A DNA stretch of 64,000 nucleotides from Flavobacterium sp. YJ01 (GTDB lineage: Bacteria > Bacteroidota > Bacteroidia > Flavobacteriales > Flavobacteriaceae). The DNA lies in NCBI RefSeq assembly GCF_029320955.1, contig NZ_CP119757.1:2480001-2544000 (forward strand), in the 5' to 3' direction. Below are positions 58,259 to 64,000 of this stretch, piece by piece (position 1 is the stretch's first letter; every line of letters starts with the position of its first letter). Under the pieces are notes generated by a model. The model saw only the letters and a program-made list of their open reading frames with translations, was not told the origin of the DNA and searched no databases. Both the position numbers and the translations under genes were made by a program.

Positions 58259-60339
58259 AAAATCTAAAGTTCCTGCTCTTACTTCTAATTAGTTGCAATG
58301 CTTTTGCACAGCAGGAACCCAATTTGGCGCGTTACAAAACAGTAGACGAAAAACTCAAAGTCTGGCTGAAATATTGTAACGAACTTCTAAGTGCAGATGA
58401 ATACATCAAACTCATCAATGCTTCAGATAAAGGAATTTCGATTGCTAAAAACAAACTTTCATACGTTTCAAAATTCTATTTTTTAAAAGGTTTCGGTTAC
58501 GAATTCAATAACAACCAATATCAAAAGGCAGTAAAAAATTACGAAACTTCTCTGACTTACGCTCAAAAAGCAAAACACCTCAAAAATATTACCTCAAATT
58601 GCATGAGGTTGAATTATATGTATTATTCGCTAAACGAAATTAAAAAGCGTGATAATCTTATTATTTACATTAAACAAATTCTCGATACTACTAAAAATAA
58701 TTACACGCAATCTATTCTTAACGGAAGTCTTGGCGAATACTATTTAGATCACGCTGATTATGAAACATTTATTGATTATCAATTAACAGCCATCAATTAC
58801 AAAAAACAGCTTCCGAAAGATATTGCTAATGTTGAAAATATAGGGATTTCATACTGCCAAATTGGATCTGCTTACGCAAAAATGAAGCAATACAACAAAG
58901 CAATCGAATATCTCAATTACGCCAAGCCACATGTAAAAACTTCGCCTTATGTAAGTGCTTTTTTGTGCAATTATTATTTACAATGTTTTGTTCCTTTACG
59001 AAATTTGGACAGTATCAGGAAATATTACAAACTGGTTTATACGTATCCTTCAAAAAAAGATTCTTTGTTTTTAAATTTAAGTTTTGCCAACCGAAGTTTG
59101 TCCGAATACTACATTAATCAGAACCAAACCGACAAAGCGTTTTCTTATGCTCAAAAAGCCGTTTCGCTAGGAAAAAAATCGACTGATGACGAGATTTTAA
59201 TGGAAGCCCAAACAGCAATGGGAAAAGTTTTATATCAAAAAGGAGAATATAAAAAAGCTATTGAAACCCTTAAAAAAGCCTCTCTTAATGCTTTAACTTA
59301 CGATAAGGAATCTTTTGTAACCATAAATAAAAAACTTTCTCAAAGTTATGCCGCGCTTGGCCAATGGAAAGAAGCTTATCATTATAACGAAATTTACAGC
59401 GAACATAATGACGAAGTAATGGAGCAATCTGCTAATCAAAGTATTGCAAATGCAGAAGCTCGTTATCAGAATAAGACTAAACAACAGGAAATCAAGAATC
59501 TTTCGACCGAAAATGCCATTAAAAATATTCAGATTGAAGAAGCTAAACAACAGCGTATTTTCTTAATTTCTGGAATTGCTTTGGTTTGCATTATCGGATT
59601 ATTATTGATGAAACAAAGCCAAAACAGAAAGAAAACCAATTTGAAACTTCAGGCTTTGAATCAAGAATTGGACGAAGCGAATAAAATTAAAGCGCAATTT
59701 TTTAGTATTTTAAATCATGATTTAAGAAGTCCGATTTCAAATCTCATTCATTTTCTGCATCTTCAAAAAGAAAATCCCGAACTTATTGATGAAGAAACGG
59801 CGATCAGAATGCAAAATAAAATTACAACTGGAGCTGAAAATTTATTATCATCGATGGAAGATATTTTGCTTTGGAGCAAAGGACAAATGGAAAATTTCAC
59901 TCCTCAGTTTAGAAAAACAGCAATTGAAGTTTTGTTTGAAGAAACTGAAAAGCATTTTTCTAACATTGAAAACATCGAAATTGTTTTTGAAAATCCTGAA
60001 AGCATCATTTTAGAAACAGACGAAAATTATCTAAAAACGATTATGCGAAACCTTACCGGAAACGCGATAAAAGCTTTAGACAAAACTTCAAATGCCAAAA
60101 TTATATGGAAAGCTTGGCAGGAAAATGGCAATAATTATCTTTCGATAACCGACAATGGCCCAGGCGGAACTCAGGAAAAATTTAAAGCTTTATACGACGA
60201 ATCTCAAGTTATAGGAATCAAATCTGGTTTAGGATTGCATCTAATTCGTGATTTGGCGACTGCAATTAATTGTAAAATACAAGTTTGCTCAAAACCAGAT
60301 GCAGGCGCTACATTTACCATTATTTTTTTAAACACATAG
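58255..60339 (+). CDS. TPR-containing sensor histidine kinase
   Basis: A 694-residue sensor kinase. Signal peptide (about 1-19, ending NAFAQ). TPR-like repeats from about 30 to 400, periplasmic (YQKAVKNYETSLTYAQKAKH, YNKAIEYLNYAKPHVK, YKKAIETLKKASLNAL). A coiled coil leads to one transmembrane helix at about 435-452. HisKA follows with phospho-His488 in LNHDLRSPISNL, then HATPase_c with NLTGNAIKALD (N box), DNGPG (G1) and GLGLHLIRDL. The pair with a LytTR regulator is unusual, since LytTR partners normally have the 5TM/HisK (PF06580-like) kinase form rather than HisKA. Confidence 0.9.
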   Translation: MKNLKFLLLLLISCNAFAQQEPNLARYKTVDEKLKVWLKYCNELLSADEYIKLINASDKGISIAKNKLSYVSKFYFLKGFGYEFNNNQYQKAVKNYETSLTYAQKAKHLKNITSNCMRLNYMYYSLNEIKKRDNLIIYIKQILDTTKNNYTQSILNGSLGEYYLDHADYETFIDYQLTAINYKKQLPKDIANVENIGISYCQIGSAYAKMKQYNKAIEYLNYAKPHVKTSPYVSAFLCNYYLQCFVPLRNLDSIRKYYKLVYTYPSKKDSLFLNLSFANRSLSEYYINQNQTDKAFSYAQKAVSLGKKSTDDEILMEAQTAMGKVLYQKGEYKKAIETLKKASLNALTYDKESFVTINKKLSQSYAALGQWKEAYHYNEIYSEHNDEVMEQSANQSIANAEARYQNKTKQQEIKNLSTENAIKNIQIEEAKQQRIFLISGIALVCIIGLLLMKQSQNRKKTNLKLQALNQELDEANKIKAQFFSILNHDLRSPISNLIHFLHLQKENPELIDEETAIRMQNKITTGAENLLSSMEDILLWSKGQMENFTPQFRKTAIEVLFEETEKHFSNIENIEIVFENPESIILETDENYLKTIMRNLTGNAIKALDKTSNAKIIWKAWQENGNNYLSITDNGPGGTQEKFKALYDESQVIGIKSGLGLHLIRDLATAINCKIQVCSKPDAGATFTIIFLNT

Positions 60340-60515
60340 AATCATAGTTTTTCTTTGTGGATAAAGACGTTTCACTTGTTTAAATAAACATAGTTTCAGT
60401 GTCAAAATGCCTTTAAACATTCTATGTTTGTTTTAAATAAATGAAATGCCTTTTATTAAGCTTACAAAATCTATGATTCTATGTGTTTAAAAACTAATCT
60501 CATTTTATTCCAATA

Positions 60516-60548
60516 AAAAAGGCTTGACTTTCGCCAAACCTTTTTTAT
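60516..60548. terminator. Terminator between histidine kinase and trxA
   Basis: AAAAAGGCTTGA and CCAAACCTTTTT form an imperfect stem with T run; it serves trxA on the minus strand. Confidence 0.6.
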
Positions 60549-60566
60549 ATCAATCGTAATCTAAGA

Positions 60567-60884
60567 TTACAATAAAGCGTCTAAGCTATCTGCGTAGGCT
60601 TGTTTCGGAGCTACTCCTACTTGTTTTCCTACTACTTCACCATTTTGGAATACCAAAACAGTTGGTATGTTACGCACACCATATTTTGCAGCAAATTCTT
60701 GGTTAGCATCTACATCTACTTTACCAACAACTACTTTACCAGCGTACTCTTCGCTTAATTGGTCAATGATTGGACCAACCATTCTACAAGGACCACACCA
60801 TGCTGCCCAAAAATCTACCATTACTGGTTTATCTGATTTTAAAACTACTTCATCAAAAGTAGCATCTGTTATTGCTAATGCCAT
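60567..60884 (-). CDS. trxA: Thioredoxin
   Basis: A 105-residue thioredoxin. Redox motif WCGPC with Cys30 and Cys33 in [15 protein letters not shown]; cis-Pro in [11 protein letters not shown]; length normal. It reduces disulfides in the cytoplasm, with thioredoxin reductase. A -7-like element TAAATTTG is at 60937-60944 (minus), with TTTG upstream at 60961-60964 at a somewhat short spacing. Monocistronic. Confidence 0.97.
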   Translation of the reverse strand: MALAITDATFDEVVLKSDKPVMVDFWAAWCGPCRMVGPIIDQLSEEYAGKVVVGKVDVDANQEFAAKYGVRNIPTVLVFQNGEVVGKQVGVAPKQAYADSLDALL

Positions 60885-60936
60885 AATATATTAAGATTAA
60901 AATTATGTTTGAATTTTTAACTTTCAAACTACAGTA

Positions 60937-60964
60937 CAAATTTAAAAATTTAAAACAAATCAAA
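60937..60964 (-). promoter_or_regulatory. Possible promoter of trxA
   Basis: TTTG, 16-bp spacer and TAAATTTG on the minus strand; the -7 box is a consensus match, the spacer a little short. Confidence 0.45.
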
Positions 60965-61127
60965 CACGATTACTAAATTAGTTTTCATTATAAATGTATT
61001 GTCATTAATTATCAACTGTATAAAACTTTTTTAGATTTCAATTTACGATATATTCCACTGAAAACCAACCTAATAAAATGTTAATCTTTTTTGTAGTATC
61101 TTTAGTACTCCAAAGATTTAATTTAAA

Positions 61128-63602
61128 ATGCAGCAAACTTTACTTCAAATAAAAACCTTTCTTCAATCTGATCCGTTTAAAAAATATGCAAAACGGTTTG
61201 GATTTTTTATTCTAGGATTAATTGCCTTGCTTCTGATTGCGTGTGGCGCTTTGTCTATCTATTTTAATCAGAATAAAGCAGAAATTATTGCGAAAGTCAA
61301 TCATAAAATCAACGAAAATATAAATGGTAAATTTCATGTAAACGATTTTCATTATAAGTTTTTAACTGGTTTTCCGAACTTCACTTTGGCATTAAATGAT
61401 GTAGAAATAAAAGATAATCAATGGCAAAACCACAAACATACTTTATTAAGAGCCAAAGAAATAGAAGCTCGTTTAAACATTTTAAGTTTATTAAAGAAAG
61501 AAATCAGCATTCATAAAATCTTAATTAATGATGCTCAGATTTACATTTACAAAGCAGAGAACGGTTATTCGAATGTAAATATCTTTAAACCGAAAAAGAA
61601 AAAAACAGAATCTAACAAAGAAAAAACCGAAACGACCATTGACGAAGTAAACCTCAACAATGTTCATGTAATTATTGACAATCATTTAGGACACAAATTA
61701 TTCGATTTTGATGTGGCTTCTCTAGATTCAAAAGTGAATTATGATGATGAAAACTGGCAGACAAATTTGTTTTTGAAAACCAAAATTAATAGTCTGGCTT
61801 TTAATACCGTTCACGGAAGTTTTGCCAAAGAAAAAATACTGCAAGGCAATTTTGATGTTTCGTATTCTGAAGCATCTCAAAAAATTGATATTAAAACCCA
61901 AAAACTTAAAATTGGTTCCGATGCTTTTGATATTAAAGCTTTCTTTAATATCGGAAAAGAGAATTCACTTTTCGGCATTAACATCGAAACCAATATTTTA
62001 TGGCGAAATGCATCCAATTTATTATCGGGAAATATCAGTTCGAAACTAAATCAATTTGATTTAAAGAAACCGATTGAAGTCAATTGCGATATAAAAGGCG
62101 ATTTGAATGTTGAAGGCGATCCGAAAATTGTAGTTCAGGCCGATATTCGAAATAACGAATTGACGATTCCAGATGGTTTGTTTACCAATTGCAGTTTCAA
62201 AGGTATTTTTACAAATAATTTTAAACCCGAAAAAGGTTTTAATGATCCGAATTCTGCTATAATTCTAACACATTTTAAAGCTGAATATGAAACGATTCCG
62301 CTTACGATTTCACAAGCTGTTATTAATAATCTCGAAAAACCAATTGCTACTGGAATCGTAAATGCCGATTTTGATATTTCGAAACTTAACAAGATGAGCA
62401 ACGAAAAAATTCTTCATTTTGAAAGCGGACATGCCAAAGCCAATTTAAGATTTCAGTTTGATATTGTCGATTTATACATCAACAAACCGCGTATAACGGG
62501 CGAAGTCGATATTGATAATGCTACGTTTGATTATCTTCCGAAAAGCATTCATGCCGAAAAAACCGCTGTACAATTATCGTTTACAGAGCAGGCGCTTTAC
62601 ATCAAAAAAATAGCTTATAAACACAAAAACAACATTATTCGCATTGACGGGAAAATTGATAATTTCTTGAATCTGTATTACGACGCACCCGAAAAAATGG
62701 TTGTAAACTGGAATATTTACTGCCCTAGTATTGATGTAAAACAGTTTTTAGGTGTTTTAAAAAATTCGCCAACTCAAAAAATAGCGCAACAAAAACAAAC
62801 TAAAAAGAAGAACGTCAATTTTACAAATCAGCTGAAATCGGTTATTGAGAAATGTACCGCTGTAATCAATCTCAAGGCCGATAAAATCACTTACGGTTCG
62901 CTTACAGCAACGAATACCAAAGCGACTTTGCAAATGCTGAATTCGAAATTACTACTCAAAAACGGAACTTTGCAAACTTCTGGCGGAAGCATTGCGTTTA
63001 ACGGCGCCATTCTGCCTAGCGGAAACCAATATATTTTTAGTTCGACCGCACAAGTAAACCGCGTAGATATTGCGAGCTTTTTAAGATCTTTCAATAATTT
63101 CGGCATTAAATCTTTCAGTCCGAAAAACATTAAAGGACGATTAAGCAGCAACGCCAATGTTACGGGTTTAATGAGCAGCAAAGGCGATTTGATTGTGAAT
63201 TCGATGCGAGGTAAATTAGATTTTAATGTGAATCAAGGCGCTTTACTCAACTTTGAACCGATTATGAAAATAGGCAAATTTGCTTTTCCGTTTCGCGATG
63301 TAGAAAATATAACTTTTAGCGATTTATCGGGTTCGCTTAATCTTCGTGGAGAACAAGTTGACATTCATAAATTAACCATTAGTTCCAGCGTCTTAAACTT
63401 CGACATAGACGGAATTTACTCTTTTGGCCGAGGTACAAATCTCGCGCTTACAGTTCCGCTAAGAAATTCTAAGAATGACTCGAGCCTTGCCACTAAAGAA
63501 GAGCGCAAAGCTGTTAGAGAACGTGGCATTGTGCTGCATTTGATTGCTTATGATAATGAGGGGAAGATTAAGATTAAGTGGGGGAAGAGGGATAAAGAAT
63601 AG
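61128..63602 (+). CDS. AsmA-like (AsmA/YhdP-type) envelope protein
   Basis: An 824-residue protein. One N-terminal membrane helix (about 25-48, FGFFILGLIALLLIACGALSIYF) is followed by a long periplasmic part of repeating beta strands. AsmA features are INGKFHVNDFHYKFLTGFPN near the start and the C-terminal AsmA domain with GLMSSKGDLIVNSMRGKLDF and SDLSGSLNLRGEQVDIHKLT. The AsmA family helps lipid transport between the membranes and outer-membrane assembly. Full length; the only later gene is a new ORF after 97 bp. A weak TATCTTTA at about 61096-61103 may be its -7 box. Confidence 0.88.
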   Translation: MQQTLLQIKTFLQSDPFKKYAKRFGFFILGLIALLLIACGALSIYFNQNKAEIIAKVNHKINENINGKFHVNDFHYKFLTGFPNFTLALNDVEIKDNQWQNHKHTLLRAKEIEARLNILSLLKKEISIHKILINDAQIYIYKAENGYSNVNIFKPKKKKTESNKEKTETTIDEVNLNNVHVIIDNHLGHKLFDFDVASLDSKVNYDDENWQTNLFLKTKINSLAFNTVHGSFAKEKILQGNFDVSYSEASQKIDIKTQKLKIGSDAFDIKAFFNIGKENSLFGINIETNILWRNASNLLSGNISSKLNQFDLKKPIEVNCDIKGDLNVEGDPKIVVQADIRNNELTIPDGLFTNCSFKGIFTNNFKPEKGFNDPNSAIILTHFKAEYETIPLTISQAVINNLEKPIATGIVNADFDISKLNKMSNEKILHFESGHAKANLRFQFDIVDLYINKPRITGEVDIDNATFDYLPKSIHAEKTAVQLSFTEQALYIKKIAYKHKNNIIRIDGKIDNFLNLYYDAPEKMVVNWNIYCPSIDVKQFLGVLKNSPTQKIAQQKQTKKKNVNFTNQLKSVIEKCTAVINLKADKITYGSLTATNTKATLQMLNSKLLLKNGTLQTSGGSIAFNGAILPSGNQYIFSSTAQVNRVDIASFLRSFNNFGIKSFSPKNIKGRLSSNANVTGLMSSKGDLIVNSMRGKLDFNVNQGALLNFEPIMKIGKFAFPFRDVENITFSDLSGSLNLRGEQVDIHKLTISSSVLNFDIDGIYSFGRGTNLALTVPLRNSKNDSSLATKEERKAVRERGIVLHLIAYDNEGKIKIKWGKRDKE

Positions 63603-63699
63603 ATAAATATCTACTATATATCAAGCCTAGTTTGTGGAAAAGTTAATTCCTAATTTTGGATTATTATTCATAAATTGCACCTTTAATTTTAGCGAAAAA

Positions 63700-64000
63700 A
63701 TGACGGGAGAAGAAAAGATCAACATTGACGAATTTGATGGTAAAAAATTTAAAAATCGCTTTGTAGAAGAAGACGATAATAGAAAGGCCGTTGTTACGCA
63801 TTATCTACATAATTATCACAATGGCGTTAAAGATCATTTTGAAGAAGAAGCTGCTGAATACATAAAACAAATTGTTGAATACAAAAATGAAGAAGAGAAA
63901 CTAAATATCGTTTCCGATTCTGCATTACAACAATTACTTTTTGAAGTCGAAGATGTTCCATTTCCAACTCCTGAAAATTATACTTTTAAATTTATTGATC
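63700..64000 (+). CDS. Unrecognised protein, 5' part at window edge
   Basis: A frame opens at ATG 63700 and stays open to the right edge (about 100 codons): MTGEEKINIDEFDGKKFKN, then RFVEEDDNRKAVVTHYLHN and HNGVKDHFEEEAAEYIKQIV. It is charged, without signal peptide. Codon use and lack of stops fit coding DNA. No family recognised. The rest lies outside the window. Confidence 0.6.
   Translation, partial: MTGEEKINIDEFDGKKFKNRFVEEDDNRKAVVTHYLHNYHNGVKDHFEEEAAEYIKQIVEYKNEEEKLNIVSDSALQQLLFEVEDVPFPTPENYTFKFID

Noticed and set aside
59293..59550. 85-codon minus-strand frame opposite the TPR kinase
   Set aside because: Antisense to a well supported gene; hydrophobic look comes from Lys/Glu-rich sense codons.

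Overview
The window comes from an AT-rich genome of the phylum Bacteroidota, most likely a Flavobacterium or close relative. Several signs agree. Many genes carry the Bacteroidota -7 promoter element TAnnTTTG and lack strong Shine-Dalgarno sites. There is a TonB-dependent receptor with a carboxypeptidase-regulatory N-terminal domain, an ATP-type PEP carboxykinase, mevalonate-pathway isoprenoid genes (typical of Flavobacteriia), and many families common in this group (DUF4407, DUF58, DUF937, TspO, GxxExxY, single-domain GIY-YIG). Intergenic spaces are full of dispersed inverted repeats typical of such genomes. Most of the window is ordinary chromosome; no prophage, CRISPR array, transposase or rRNA operon was seen.

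Layout. 1-5.4 kb: end of a GH13 amylase, a glycerophosphodiesterase between two long repeat hairpins, a YhiN-type flavoprotein, a HAD phosphatase, a Crp/Fnr regulator and a metallo-beta-lactamase-fold hydrolase. 5.4-7.7 kb: three tandem paralogous secreted proteins. 8.3-13.7 kb: isoprenoid block (diphosphomevalonate decarboxylase, mevalonate kinase, UbiA prenyltransferase) with a DUF502 protein and an RluB-type pseudouridine synthase. 13.7-23.2 kb: DUF937, DUF456, a GT2/flippase-like pair, ruvC, hemW, a GxxExxY protein inside inverted repeats, a cyclase-family hydrolase and small genes. 24.6-28.6 kb: TonB-dependent receptor plus beta-propeller phytase, a phosphate-scavenging pair. 28.7-38.2 kb: pckA, DUF423, saccharopine dehydrogenase-like, a BlaI/M56/TonB-C regulatory set, GT61 and an M20 dipeptidase. 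38.35 kb: tRNA-Leu(UAG), followed by an accessory patch to about 44.7 kb with two membrane proteins of unknown function, a divergent XRE/small-protein pair around a perfect palindrome, another XRE membrane protein, a zinc-protease-like protein and two lipoproteins with duplicated leaders. 44.8-50.9 kb: HAD phosphatase and an AraC-controlled MFS/HlyD/TolC efflux operon. 51.2-52.4 kb: two tRNA-Asp genes plus a third, broken tRNA-Asp-like copy, with a GIY-YIG nuclease ORF between direct repeats of the tRNA 3' end. 52.5-64 kb: DUF58 and M1 aminopeptidase, two lipoproteins, a LytTR/TPR-histidine-kinase pair, trxA, an AsmA-like protein and a gene running off the right edge.

The most interesting signals are: (i) dispersed-repeat sequences inserted in frame in coding genes, with the same peptide S-x-x-L-(N/S)-V-T encoded in both mvaD and an unrelated cyclase gene; (ii) the GIY-YIG/tRNA-Asp cassette; (iii) the GxxExxY nuclease-fold gene bracketed by inverted repeats; (iv) a duplicated leader with a possible alternative (ECF-like) promoter before two lipoprotein genes; and (v) the unknown membrane pair and palindrome-controlled XRE pair downstream of tRNA-Leu. 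No complete, clearly new multi-gene system was recognised with confidence.
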